Shown here in pieces: positions 25,982 through 34,432 of a DNA stretch of 64,000 nt. Every line of letters begins with the position of its first letter. Within the stretch, counting starts at the first letter, position 1. The position numbers were made by a program, and so were the translations under genes. The notes beneath the pieces are model-generated. The model saw only the letters and a list, made by a program, of their open reading frames with translations. It was not told the DNA's origin and searched no databases. The DNA is from Pseudomonadota bacterium (lineage in GTDB: Bacteria > Pseudomonadota > Gammaproteobacteria > Burkholderiales > Burkholderiaceae_C): NCBI GenBank assembly GCA_021819435.1, contig JAKARB010000004.1, forward strand, positions 245,117-309,116, read 5' to 3'.

Positions 25982-26115
25982 CTGATGCATTGTTGCGGAG
26001 GGGTTCAGGCACGACACTCAGGTTTCTGCTAGGTTGTTGCGCAAGGGCGACAAGCCTGCACGAGGCTGCGGACATGGATCAAACACGCTGGACAGGTGCG
26101 CTGATCACGGACATG

Positions 26116-26141
26116 AAAAAAGGGGGCCGAAGCCCCCTTTT
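26116..26141 (-). terminator. Intrinsic terminator of the second porin
   Basis: Arms AAAAGGGGGC and GCCCCCTTTTTT (minus strand) with a TTCG loop, 23 bases after the stop at 26165. Its T-run faces the minus direction, separating the two porin genes. Confidence 0.92.
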
Positions 26142-26164
26142 GAACTGATGAGGTGTGAACCAGA

Positions 26165-27250
26165 TCAGAAGCTGTGACGCACGCCAACAGCCAGACCGCG
26201 CGAGCCCTTGTCGTTCACAGTAAGAGGCACGCTGGCAACCGCCAGGTTGGTGTTCTTGTCGTTGTAGACCTGGGTGTACAGAGCGTACAGAGCGGTGCGC
26301 TTGCTCAGGTCGTACTGAGCCTTCAGGGTCAGGATGCTGGCCTTGTCGTCAGGGGTGCTCTTGGCATTGAAGTTGCCAGGAGTAGCCGTGCTGGTAGCCG
26401 TACCCTTGGCGCCACGAACTTGAGCGTAACCTGCGGTCAGGGTCACGTTCGAGACAACGGGCACAGCAACGCGCAGGCCATACACGTTACGGTCATCGAA
26501 GTTGCCGTCACGGTCGTCAGCGTTGTAGTAGGCGGTCAGCTTGGCGACGCCGAAGTCGTAAGCGCCGTAAGCGAACAGGCCAGTGTTTTCGATGTTGCCA
26601 GCGGCGTCGGTGTTGACGTGGATGTAGCTCAGGCCACCCGAAACCGGGCCATTGGCGTAGTTGGCCAGGAAGCCATATGCACGACCAGCGTTGTTGCCAT
26701 AGGTGGTTTCGGCGTTCACGGCGCCGGTGACCGCATTGTCAACAGCGGTGCTGTACTGAGCAGCCAGGGTCAGGCCAGGCACGAAAGCCGGGGCGAAGTA
26801 CGTCAGGGCGTTGTCGATGCGACGATAAGTCACGCCACCCAAGGTCTGGGCGATGACGGACTCGTCGTAGCCTTGAGCGCCGATGGCACCAGCGATCTGG
26901 CCACCGATCAGGGAGTCTTGGCGACCGATGCGGGCTTCACCGAAACCACCGCTCAGGCCGACCCAGGCGGAACGGTCGAAGAAGCGGCTGGAGTTGTTGT
27001 TGGCACCGGTGTCGATCTTCACGCCGGATTCCAGCACGAAGTTGGCCTTCAGGCCGCCACCCAGGTCTTCCACGCCCTTGAAGCCAATGCGCGAAGAAGC
27101 CAGGTTGTCGGAGGACACGCGGGTCAGCGTGTGGTCGCCCTTGACGGACTCGACGGAAGCGTCAGCCACGCCGTACAGGGTGACGGAGGATTGAGCGAAA
27201 GCAGCCGAGGAGGCAGCGATGGCGGCCAGAGCCAGCACAGTCTTTTTCAT
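26165..27250 (-). CDS. Gram-negative trimeric porin (porin_4 family), second copy
   Basis: 361 residues. The signal peptide MKKTVLALAAIAASSAAFAQ is followed by SSVTLYGVADASVESVKG and the barrel, and the end is VGVRHSF with a C-terminal Phe. ATG 27250 is chosen from GGAG 6 bases upstream. It is about 70 residues shorter than the neighbouring porin and clearly paralogous (same start and end motifs, DLGGGLKANFVLESG versus DLGNGYKGNFVLEGQ). The chromosomal region between it and ruvB carries an operator-like palindrome. Both genes look less GC-rich than their neighbours, common for highly expressed porins. Confidence 0.93.
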   Translation of the reverse strand: MKKTVLALAAIAASSAAFAQSSVTLYGVADASVESVKGDHTLTRVSSDNLASSRIGFKGVEDLGGGLKANFVLESGVKIDTGANNNSSRFFDRSAWVGLSGGFGEARIGRQDSLIGGQIAGAIGAQGYDESVIAQTLGGVTYRRIDNALTYFAPAFVPGLTLAAQYSTAVDNAVTGAVNAETTYGNNAGRAYGFLANYANGPVSGGLSYIHVNTDAAGNIENTGLFAYGAYDFGVAKLTAYYNADDRDGNFDDRNVYGLRVAVPVVSNVTLTAGYAQVRGAKGTATSTATPGNFNAKSTPDDKASILTLKAQYDLSKRTALYALYTQVYNDKNTNLAVASVPLTVNDKGSRGLAVGVRHSF

Positions 27251-27382
27251 GGAGTTCTCCAAAGTTTGAACCAGAGGCTCCAGCTCCGCCGGCGCATGTC
27301 TGTCGGGCACCTGAGTGACCCCGCCACGCCGTTCGGCCGCTGGAACTGTTGGGGATTGCACCAGATTTTTCAAAGTTGCTTG

Positions 27383-27398
27383 ATGACACGGTTGTCAT
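27383..27398. promoter_or_regulatory. Operator-like palindrome between porin and ruvB
   Basis: A perfect dyad ATGACA-CGGT-TGTCAT, 16 bases, in the divergent intergenic region. It lies 133 bases from the porin start and 66 bases from the ruvB start. The length and 4-base spacer are typical of a dimeric regulator site. The binding protein is unknown. Confidence 0.4.
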
Positions 27399-27451
27399 AA
27401 CGATGCTCCAAGTGGCTCATCGTTGTCCTGATGCAACACCTTCAGGGGCCG

Positions 27452-27457
27452 GATAAT
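27452..27457 (+). promoter_or_regulatory. -10-like GATAAT 6 bases before ruvB start (putative leaderless promoter)
   Basis: GATAAT matches 5 of 6 consensus positions, followed by six bases and then the ATG at 27464. There is no Shine-Dalgarno between it and the start. Confidence 0.45.
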
Positions 27458-27463
27458 CCAGCC

Positions 27464-28573
27464 ATGAGCATCCAGACCGACGACTTCGGCTCCGGCCGAC
27501 GCGGGCCCACCCGCCCTTCGCGCCAGGCAGACGCGCCTGACTCAGCGCTCGCCGGGCGTGTGGTGGAGGCTGGCGTCAGCTCCCCCCAGGAAGACGCGCT
27601 GGAGCGCGCGCTGCGGCCGAAGGACCTCGACGAATACATCGGTCAGGCCAAGGCGCGCGAGCAGTTGGAGATCTTCATCGGCGCGGCCAAGAAGCGCAGC
27701 GAGGCGCTAGACCACGTGCTGCTGTTCGGCCCGCCAGGGTTGGGCAAGACGACGCTGAGTCACATCATCGCCACCGAACTGGGCGTCAACCTGCGCCAAA
27801 CCTCCGGGCCGGTGCTTGAAAAGCCCAAGGATTTGGCGGCCATCCTGACGAACCTGGAGCGCAACGACGTTCTGTTCATCGACGAAATCCACCGCCTGAG
27901 CCCCGTGGTGGAGGAGATCCTCTACCCCGCGCTGGAGGACTACCAGATCGACATCATGATCGGCGAGGGGCCGGCGGCGCGTTCGATCAAGCTCGACCTA
28001 CAGCCTTTCACGCTGGTGGGCGCGACGACGCGGGCCGGCATGCTGACCAACCCGCTGCGTGACCGTTTCGGCATCGTGGCACGGCTGGAGTTTTACACGG
28101 CGGCCGAGTTGCAGCGCATCGTCACGCGCTCGGCCAAGCTGCTTGGTGCGCCGATCGACGAGGATGGCGCGCTGGAAGTGGCCAGGCGCTCACGTGGCAC
28201 GCCGCGCATCGCCAACCGGCTGCTGCGCCGGGTGCGCGACTATGCAGAGGTCAAAGGCACAGGCCACATCAGCCGCGAGATGGCCGACAAGGCCTTGGCC
28301 ATGCTGGATGTCGACCCGATCGGCTTCGATGTGATGGACCGCAAGCTGCTGGAGGCCATCATCCATCGCTTTGACGGCGGGCCGGTGGGTCTGGACAACG
28401 TGGCCGCAGCCATCGGCGAGGAGCGCGACACGATCGAGGACGTGATCGAGCCTTACCTGATCCAACAAGGCTTCCTGCAGCGCACACCGCGCGGGCGGGT
28501 GGCCACCTCGGCGGCCTTCCGGCACCTGGGGCTCATCGCGCCGCAGGGCGGTGATTTGCTGGGCGAAGGTTGA
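27464..28573 (+). CDS. ruvB: Holliday junction branch-migration helicase RuvB
   Basis: 369 residues. The AAA+ motor has Walker [10 protein letters not shown] (K95) and Walker [10 protein letters not shown], sensor 1 in [10 protein letters not shown], and the C-terminal winged helix ([14 protein letters not shown]) that contacts DNA. RuvB hexamers drive branch migration with RuvA. The first 45 residues are a variable linker. ATG 27464 gives MSIQTDDFG; the frame opens 11 codons earlier but that start has no better signal. ruvA and ruvC are not adjacent, unlike the ruvCAB operon of many relatives. It converges on the TusA-like gene with a 3-base gap. Confidence 0.97.
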   Translation: MSIQTDDFGSGRRGPTRPSRQADAPDSALAGRVVEAGVSSPQEDALERALRPKDLDEYIGQAKAREQLEIFIGAAKKRSEALDHVLLFGPPGLGKTTLSHIIATELGVNLRQTSGPVLEKPKDLAAILTNLERNDVLFIDEIHRLSPVVEEILYPALEDYQIDIMIGEGPAARSIKLDLQPFTLVGATTRAGMLTNPLRDRFGIVARLEFYTAAELQRIVTRSAKLLGAPIDEDGALEVARRSRGTPRIANRLLRRVRDYAEVKGTGHISREMADKALAMLDVDPIGFDVMDRKLLEAIIHRFDGGPVGLDNVAAAIGEERDTIEDVIEPYLIQQGFLQRTPRGRVATSAAFRHLGLIAPQGGDLLGEG

Positions 28574-28576
28574 GGC

Positions 28577-28819
28577 TCAGCGCCTGCGCAGCAGGTGCGT
28601 GTATTCCTCTTTGCCGTCGACCTCGCGGGCTTGCTGGTCGACCAGGTCGTTGCCCGTCTGGCGGGCGAAAGCCTGGAAGTCGCGCACCGAACCGGGGTCG
28701 GTGGCCAGCACGCACAGGATTTCACCACTGTGCATGTCCGACAAGGCCTTCTTGGCCTTGAGGATGGGCAGCGGGCACATCAGGCCGCGGGCGTCGAGTT
28801 CCTTGTGGATCATGTCCAT
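28577..28819 (-). CDS. TusA-family sulfur carrier protein
   Basis: 80 residues. The N-terminal signature ELDARGLMCPLPILKAKKAL contains the sulfur-carrying Cys15 in CPxP. The two-layer alpha/beta fold follows, as in SirA/TusA. Such proteins move persulfide sulfur for tRNA thiolation, molybdenum cofactor or sulfur oxidation; the end user here is unknown. It lies 42 bases downstream of cysM on the same strand, so it may share that transcript and a link to sulfur metabolism is plausible. The short C-terminus ends in RRR. Confidence 0.9.
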   Translation of the reverse strand: MDMIHKELDARGLMCPLPILKAKKALSDMHSGEILCVLATDPGSVRDFQAFARQTGNDLVDQQAREVDGKEEYTHLLRRR

Positions 28820-28861
28820 GGCGTTGGCGGCGAAAGTCGCGGGCTGGTCAAACAGAGGTCA

Positions 28862-29764
28862 TCAGGCGGGAAAAACGCCGGTCGAGAGGTAGCGGTCACC
28901 CCGGTCGCAGACGATGAAGACGATGGTGGCGTTGCTCACTTGCTGGGCCAATTGCAGGGCAGCCCAGCAGGCGCCGGCGGCCGAGATGCCGCAGAAGAGT
29001 CCTTCTTCGCGAGCCAGGCGGCGGGCCATGTCTTCTGCGTCAGCCTGGCTGACGTGGACGATCTCGTCGACACGGCTGGGCTCGTAGATCTTGGGCAGGT
29101 AGGCCTCGGGCCACTTGCGGATGCCGGGGATGCGTGAGCCTTCTTGCGGCTGGGCCCCGACGATGCGCACCTCAGGGTTCTTTTCTTTCAGGAACTTGGA
29201 GACACCAGTGATGGTGCCGGTGGTGCCCATGGCACTCACGAAGTGAGTGATGCGACCTTGCGTGTCCACCCAGATTTCGGGGCCGGTGGTGTCGTAGTGC
29301 ACCGCCGGGTTGTCGGGGTTGGCGAACTGGTCGAGCACCACGCCCTTGCCTTCGCGGACCATCTGGTCGGCCAGGTCGCGGGCGTATTCCATGCCGCCGC
29401 TCTTGGGCGTGAGGATGAGCTCGGCGCCGAAGGCCTTCATGGTCTGGGCGCGCTCGATGGAGAGGTCTTCCGGCATGATCAGCACCATGCGGTAACCACG
29501 GATGGCAGCGGCCATGGCCAGCGCGATGCCGGTGTTGCCGGATGTGGCTTCGATGAGGGTGTCCCCGGGCTTGATCTCGCCACGCTCTTCGGCGCGCCGG
29601 ATCATGTTGATGGCGGGGCGGTCTTTCACCGAGCCGGCCGGGTTGTTGCCTTCGAGCTTGGCGAGGATGACGTTGCCGCGTGCGTCGTTGTCGGTGCCGG
29701 GCACACGCTGGAGGCGGACCAGCGGGGTCTTGCCAATGGCGTCTTCGAGGGTCGGGTAGATCAT
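28862..29764 (-). CDS. cysM: Cysteine synthase B (O-acetylserine sulfhydrylase)
   Basis: 300 residues, fold type II PLP enzyme. K47 in EGNNPAGSVKDRP is the Schiff-base lysine, then ATSGNTGIALA binds the substrate and GTTGTITG the cofactor phosphate. The length (about 300) and the sequence around TLEDAIGKTPLVRLQ fit CysM rather than CysK. It makes cysteine from O-acetylserine with sulfide or thiosulfate. It lies 53 bases downstream of tRNA-Leu on the same strand and upstream of the TusA-family gene. Confidence 0.95.
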   Translation of the reverse strand: MIYPTLEDAIGKTPLVRLQRVPGTDNDARGNVILAKLEGNNPAGSVKDRPAINMIRRAEERGEIKPGDTLIEATSGNTGIALAMAAAIRGYRMVLIMPEDLSIERAQTMKAFGAELILTPKSGGMEYARDLADQMVREGKGVVLDQFANPDNPAVHYDTTGPEIWVDTQGRITHFVSAMGTTGTITGVSKFLKEKNPEVRIVGAQPQEGSRIPGIRKWPEAYLPKIYEPSRVDEIVHVSQADAEDMARRLAREEGLFCGISAAGACWAALQLAQQVSNATIVFIVCDRGDRYLSTGVFPA

Positions 29765-29817
29765 GACTTCACTCGGCCATCGCCAACTGCATGTGCCGCC
29801 TCAATGTGCAAGCTGCT

Positions 29818-29902
29818 TGGTGCCCCAGGTCGGACTCGAACCGACACTCCTCGCGGAACCGGATTTTGAATCCGGCGCGTCTACCGATTTCGCCACCAGG
29901 GC
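29818..29902 (-). tRNA. tRNA-Leu (CAA anticodon)
   Basis: 85 bases on the minus strand, with an encoded CCA end at 29818-29820. The acceptor arm pairs GCCCTGG with CTGGGGC (two wobbles), the D-arm region is GCGAAATCGGTAGACGC, and a long variable arm marks a class II tRNA. The anticodon stem CCGGA/TCCGG encloses the loop TTCAAAA, giving anticodon CAA (reads UUG). The T-arm carries GGTTCGAGTCC. All features fit tRNA-Leu. Confidence 0.95.
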
Positions 29903-29983
29903 CCTGGTGCAGGAAGGGCGCAAGGATAGCACAGGGGTGTTGCATCTATGATCCGGGGGTCAACCACACACCCGCTGTTGCCC

Positions 29984-30595
29984 ATGCCACCGATGCCCCC
30001 CATCACCCAGGCTCTCATCCTGATCAACGTGGCCATGTATTTCCTGGACGACCTCCTGGGGGGGGCGTTGTCTGCGTACATGGCCTTGTGGCCGCTGCAA
30101 AGCGGCATGTTCTACCCGTGGCAGGTGCTGACATACGCCTTTCTGCATGGCTCGATCGGCCACATCTTCTTCAACATGCTGGGCTTGTGGATGTTCGGCA
30201 GCGAGCTCGAACGCATCTGGGGTCAGCGCCGTTACCTGGAGTTCCTGGGCGCCAGCGTGCTGACGGCGGCGGCCACGCAGTTGGTTTTTTCGTTGTTGGG
30301 GGGGCACAACAACCCGACGGTGGGCGCCTCGGGCGGGCTGTTCGGGCTGTTGCTGGCCTTCGGGATGATGTTCCCCGAGCGGACGATCATGCCGCTGTTC
30401 CCGCCCATCCCGATGAAGGCGAAGGTGTTCGTGGCCATCTATGGCGGCATCGAACTGCTCATGGGCGTGATGGGCACGGCTTCCGGCGTGGCGCATTTCG
30501 CGCACCTGGGCGGCATGCTGGGTGGCTGGCTGATGCTGCGCTACTGGCGTGGCCAGCCGCCGTTCAACCGCCGTGGGCCGCGCCGGCGTTTCTGA
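29984..30595 (+). CDS. Rhomboid-family intramembrane serine protease
   Basis: About 203 residues with six hydrophobic segments. The catalytic Ser is in VGASGGLFGLL and the His in HFAHLGGMLGGW; the structural motif HIFFNMLGLWMFG is the conserved loop-1/helix-2 region. It cleaves membrane-spanning substrates within the bilayer; targets are unknown. The start is uncertain: the frame opens at 29948, and MPPMPPITQ at 29984 (or 29993) fits the family better. No strong ribosome site is visible. Its 3' end overlaps the convergent DMT transporter gene by 32 bases. Confidence 0.9.
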   Translation: MPPMPPITQALILINVAMYFLDDLLGGALSAYMALWPLQSGMFYPWQVLTYAFLHGSIGHIFFNMLGLWMFGSELERIWGQRRYLEFLGASVLTAAATQLVFSLLGGHNNPTVGASGGLFGLLLAFGMMFPERTIMPLFPPIPMKAKVFVAIYGGIELLMGVMGTASGVAHFAHLGGMLGGWLMLRYWRGQPPFNRRGPRRRF

Positions 30596-31529
30596 AGCGG
30601 GGGCGCCAGCCCGATGAAACAACGATGCCTGCGGCGATGAGGGCCAGCGCCAGCGGGTGATACCAGCGCGGCCCCTGCCCCAGCAACAAGGTGGACCAAA
30701 GCGCAGCGAACACGGGCGTGAGGTTGCTGAAGAAACCTGCCACGGTCGGGCCCACAGCCTGCACGCCCAGGCCCCAGCAGCGGTAGGCCAGGATGGATGG
30801 GCCGATGGCGATGAACAGCAACCCGGAGACGGTGCGCGCATCCAGGGTCCAGGCGTCGTGCCAGTTGGGAGCCAAGGAGGCCTCCACCCCGGCACACAGG
30901 CCCGCCCACATCAGCCCGAAGCCCACCTGGATCCACAGGAACTCGGCCCAACTCCAGCCGGGCCGGGCGTCGCCCCGCATGAGCTCGGGCGGCTTCGCGA
31001 GCAGCCAGCTGTAGAAGGCCCAGGCCAGGCTGGCCAGCAGCATCAGCAGGTCGCCGGGTACGAGGCGCAGCCTGGCCAGGGTGGCCCACTGGCCTTGCGA
31101 CATCACCAGCAGCACACCCGCCACCGAGAGCACGGCACCCGCCACTTGGCGATGCAGCAGCGGCTGGCCGAAGCACAGGCGCCCGACCACCATCATCCAC
31201 ACGGGGATGCTGGCGCCGATCAGCGTCACGTTGATGGGCGAGGACGTTTGCAGCGCCAAGTATTGCAGGGCGTTGTAGGTGCCCACGCCCAGCGCGCCGA
31301 GGAGCGCGAGGTGACGCCAGCGACGGGCGATGGCGGCCGGGTCGCGCAGCACACGCCAGGCCAGCGGCGCGAGCAGGATGGCGACCAGCGACCAACGCAG
31401 GACGTTCATGGCCACCGGCGGCATGCTGCCAACCAGCATGCGGCCGACCACGGCGTTGCCGGCCCACAGCATGGGGGGCAGCATGAGCAGCCAGACGGCG
31501 CGCCAGGACAAGGTGGGTGCGGAGGACAA
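30564..31529 (-). CDS. DMT-superfamily (EamA) transporter
   Basis: 321 residues with about ten membrane helices in two EamA repeats. The first begins AVWLLMLPPMLWAGNAVVGR and the second near LLMLLASLAWAFYSWLL. Such proteins export amino acids, nucleosides or other small metabolites; the substrate is unknown. The likely start is TTG at 31529, because an in-frame TGA lies three codons upstream and the next ATG (31484) would cut into helix 1. The 3' end overlaps the rhomboid gene on the other strand by 32 bases. Confidence 0.88.
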   Translation of the reverse strand: MSSAPTLSWRAVWLLMLPPMLWAGNAVVGRMLVGSMPPVAMNVLRWSLVAILLAPLAWRVLRDPAAIARRWRHLALLGALGVGTYNALQYLALQTSSPINVTLIGASIPVWMMVVGRLCFGQPLLHRQVAGAVLSVAGVLLVMSQGQWATLARLRLVPGDLLMLLASLAWAFYSWLLAKPPELMRGDARPGWSWAEFLWIQVGFGLMWAGLCAGVEASLAPNWHDAWTLDARTVSGLLFIAIGPSILAYRCWGLGVQAVGPTVAGFFSNLTPVFAALWSTLLLGQGPRWYHPLALALIAAGIVVSSGWRPRFRNAGAAHGG

Positions 31530-31602
31530 AGGCGGTCAGCGAGGGGCGCGGGGCGGAGGAACCCGCCATTAGATCAGGCTGACCGGCCGTGGGCGACCTG
31601 CT

Positions 31603-32580
31603 TCAGGGGGAGCCGTGCGGTGCATCGGCCAGGGCGGCGCGATAAGCATGCCACGAGGCATGGCCGAGCACCGGCGCAACAATGAGCAGCCCCACGAAGC
31701 CCGGCAGCATCGCCACCAGGGTGAGCAAGCCGATGAGCGCGGCCCACAGCCACATCACGCCGGGCTGGGTGGCCACCAGGCGCATGCTCAGCAGCCCCGC
31801 AGACACCGCATCGACCGAGCGGTCGAGGATCATGGGCATGCTCACCACACTGATGGCGAAGATCAGGCCGGCGAAGATGGCGCCCACCACGGTGTAGACG
31901 ATGCCGAAGGTGATGAATTCTTCGGTGAGGAAGCTCGACAAGGGGCCGCTGAAATCGGGCACGCCCTCGAAGCTGATCGCGAAGACGATCATGGCGGCGC
32001 GGCCCCACAGCATCTCCAGCACCAGCAGCACAGCAGCGAAGATGGCCAATTGCGAGCTGCTGATGCGCCAAGCCATGAGCGAGTTGAGCAAGCGGGGTTG
32101 GCGGCCTTGTTCCAGCTCGCGGCTGGCGTGGTAGAGGCCAAGGCAGAGGAAAGGCCCCAGCAGCAGGAAGCCGGCCGACAGCGCCAGGGTGTACTCGGGC
32201 GCACGCTGAAAGGTGCCTACCAGGGCCCAGCCCATCAGCACGAAGCACACCCCGTAAAACAGGCCGATGGCCGGCGCGCGTGTGAAGTCTCGCCAGCCCG
32301 CTTTCAGCCAGGCGAAAGGCGCCGCCCAAGGCAGGGTTTTCAGCGGGAGGTCGAGCGCGCTGGGCTCGGGGCGGGTGTCGAAACCGAGCGGGGCCAGGCC
32401 GTCGGCATTGGGCTGGAGCGCGGCGCTGGGGGGCGCGGCATCTTCCCGAGCAGCATCGGGTGACGATGGCACGCCGCCGGCGGAGGGCCACGCGAGGTGC
32501 CGCCGCAGCACCGGCTTGCGGCGCGTCGAGCGGCGACGAGAAACCACGTGGTGCTGCGACAGACGGCTGACCGTGCCCAT
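31603..32580 (-). CDS. DUF2189-domain integral membrane protein
   Basis: 325 residues from ATG 32580, supported by GGAGGGG 6 bases upstream. A basic N-terminus (SRRRSTRRKPVLRRH) and a Pro/Ala linker lead to the DUF2189 membrane region from about 105: APFAWLKAGWRDFTRAP then some six helices with LLGPFLCLGLYHASRELEQG. DUF2189 proteins are predicted inner-membrane proteins, often near cytochrome oxidase or copper genes; no biochemical role is established. Here it has no such neighbour and appears as its own unit. The basic tail could associate with membrane lipids or nucleic acid. Confidence 0.85.
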   Translation of the reverse strand: MGTVSRLSQHHVVSRRRSTRRKPVLRRHLAWPSAGGVPSSPDAAREDAAPPSAALQPNADGLAPLGFDTRPEPSALDLPLKTLPWAAPFAWLKAGWRDFTRAPAIGLFYGVCFVLMGWALVGTFQRAPEYTLALSAGFLLLGPFLCLGLYHASRELEQGRQPRLLNSLMAWRISSSQLAIFAAVLLVLEMLWGRAAMIVFAISFEGVPDFSGPLSSFLTEEFITFGIVYTVVGAIFAGLIFAISVVSMPMILDRSVDAVSAGLLSMRLVATQPGVMWLWAALIGLLTLVAMLPGFVGLLIVAPVLGHASWHAYRAALADAPHGSP

Positions 32581-32672
32581 GAAGACCCCTCCAGCGGGAT
32601 GTGGAGCCCCCAAGTTAAGGCCGCCTGACGCTCACGTCATCGGTGAAAGCCTGGAGCGGGTTTCAACGCATG

Positions 32673-33809
32673 TCAGCCCGCAGCATCGATGGCGTCGAGC
32701 GCTTTCGAGAGGTGCTCGACCGAGCGGGCGACGTTGTGCCACTTTTCCAAGCCGAACAGGCCGACACGGAAGGTTCGGAAGTCAGACGGTTCGTCGCATT
32801 GCAGGGGCACGCCAGCGGCCGTCTGCAGGCCCAGGGCCAGGAACTTCTTGCTGTTTTGGATGTCGGGGTCGGTGGTGTAGCTGACCACCACGCCCGGCGC
32901 CTGGAAGCCCTCGGCCGCGACACTGGGGTAGCCGTGGCGCACCATCAGCTCGCGCACCTGGCGGCCCAATGCGATCTGCTCCTGGCGCACCTTCTCGTAG
33001 CCATAGGCCTCGGTTTCGGCCATGGCGTCGCGCAGGCGCAGCAGGGCGTCGGTGGGCAGCGTGGAGTGGTAGGCGTGGCCGCCGCCTTCGTAGGTCTCCA
33101 TGATCTGCAACCACTTCTTGAGGTCCATGGCGAAGGTGGTGCTTTGCGTGGCCTCGATGGTCGCGCGGGCGCGTTCGCTGAGCATGACCATGGCGCAGCA
33201 AGGCGAGCTGCTCCAGCCCTTTTGCGGCGCGCTGATGAGGATGTCGACGCCGGTGGCTTGCATGTCGACCCACATGGCGCCCGAGGCGATGCAGTCGAGC
33301 ACGAACAGGCCGCCCACCTCGTGCGCGGCGTCGGCCACGGCCTTGAGGTAGTCGTCGGGCAGGATCATGCCGGCGGCCGTTTCGACATGCGGCGCGAAAA
33401 CCAGTGCGGGCTTTTCGCGGCGGATGGTGGCGACGACTTCGTCGATGGGCGCAGGTGCCCAGGCGGCTTGCGGGCCGTCGGCGATGCGGCGGGCCTTGAG
33501 CACGGTGTGGCTGGCCGGGATGGCGCCCATCTCGAAGATCTGCGTCCAGCGGTAGCTGAACCAGCCATTGCGGATGACCATCACGTGCTTGCCATGGGCG
33601 AACTGGCGCGCCACGGACTCCATGCCGAAGGTGCCGCTGCCCGGCACCAGCACGGCCGAGTGGGCGCGGTAGACGCGCTTGAGCATGGCCGAGATGTCGT
33701 TCATCACGCCCTGGAAGCGCTTGGACATGTGGTTGAGCGCTCGGTCGGTGTAGACGACCGAGAACTCGAGCAGACCGTCGGGATCGATGGAGGGAAGCAG
33801 GCCGGGCAT
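32673..33809 (-). CDS. Class V aminotransferase (alanine-glyoxylate aminotransferase-like)
   Basis: 378 residues, fold type I PLP enzyme. PLP lysine K197 lies in LISAPQKGWSSSP, the Asp/His side in FVLDCIASGAM, and PGSGTFGMESVARQ near 56-69 binds the cofactor phosphate. It belongs to the group annotated alanine-glyoxylate or serine-glyoxylate aminotransferase, cytosolic, transaminating small amino acids. Donor and acceptor cannot be fixed from sequence; phosphonate-type relatives are an alternative. It stands alone between lspA and the DUF2189 gene. Confidence 0.87.
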   Translation of the reverse strand: MPGLLPSIDPDGLLEFSVVYTDRALNHMSKRFQGVMNDISAMLKRVYRAHSAVLVPGSGTFGMESVARQFAHGKHVMVIRNGWFSYRWTQIFEMGAIPASHTVLKARRIADGPQAAWAPAPIDEVVATIRREKPALVFAPHVETAAGMILPDDYLKAVADAAHEVGGLFVLDCIASGAMWVDMQATGVDILISAPQKGWSSSPCCAMVMLSERARATIEATQSTTFAMDLKKWLQIMETYEGGGHAYHSTLPTDALLRLRDAMAETEAYGYEKVRQEQIALGRQVRELMVRHGYPSVAAEGFQAPGVVVSYTTDPDIQNSKKFLALGLQTAAGVPLQCDEPSDFRTFRVGLFGLEKWHNVARSVEHLSKALDAIDAAG

Positions 33810-33899
33810 GGGATGGCGTGTGCAGTCAATGGGTTGAATTCAGCGTAGCACAGGCCCCTGACAAACTTGCGTCAGGCTATCCCTTGACCCCACGCATCC

Positions 33900-34430
33900 T
33901 CAACCTCGACGCACGCGGCGCAGTTCGTCGAGGATCAACAGCGCCGCCCCGACGGTGATGCCACAGTCCGCGATGTTGAAGGCGGGGAAGTGCCCTCCCG
34001 GGAACATCGGCGACAAGAAGGGCCAGTGGAAGTCCAGGAAGTCGACGACGTAGCCGTGGACGAGGCGGTCGATCACGTTGCCAAGGGCGCCGCCCAGGAT
34101 CAGCGTGAGCGCCCACGAGAACAGCTTCTGCCCGCCATGCTGGCGCAGCATGTAGACGATGAAGCCGGTGGCCGCCACGCCCAGCCCCACGAAGAACCAG
34201 CGCTGCCAGCCCCCCGCGTGCGCCAGGAAGGAGAACGCCGCGCCCGTGTTGTGCACCCGCACGAGGTTGAAGAACGACGTGACCGGCTGGCTGTGGCCGA
34301 GTTCGAACGAACCGACGACCAGCACCTTGGTGAACTGGTCGAAGAGGATGACGAGGGCGGCAATGCCGAGCCAGGGCAGCAGGCCGTTGCCGGCTGCGCC
34401 CTTGCCTGCCTTGATGGTTTTACCGGCCAT
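33900..34430 (-). CDS. lspA: Lipoprotein signal peptidase II
   Basis: 176 residues with four membrane helices. The two catalytic aspartates are D121 in GNVIDRL and D155 in FNIADCGI, and DQFTKVLV near the start is also conserved. It cleaves prolipoprotein signal peptides just before the lipid-modified Cys, so PilP, TadD and LptM in this window are expected clients. The start lies two bases after the ileS stop with no ribosome site of its own, so translation is coupled. ribF-ileS-lspA is a conserved order. Confidence 0.97.
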   Translation of the reverse strand: MAGKTIKAGKGAAGNGLLPWLGIAALVILFDQFTKVLVVGSFELGHSQPVTSFFNLVRVHNTGAAFSFLAHAGGWQRWFFVGLGVAATGFIVYMLRQHGGQKLFSWALTLILGGALGNVIDRLVHGYVVDFLDFHWPFLSPMFPGGHFPAFNIADCGITVGAALLILDELRRVRRG

Positions 34431-34432
34431 GG

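Noticed and set aside
33852..33873. Inverted repeat CCTGAC/GTCAGG after lspA
   Set aside because: The stem is only 6 bp, the loop is 8 bases and there is no T-tract, so it is not convincing as a terminator.
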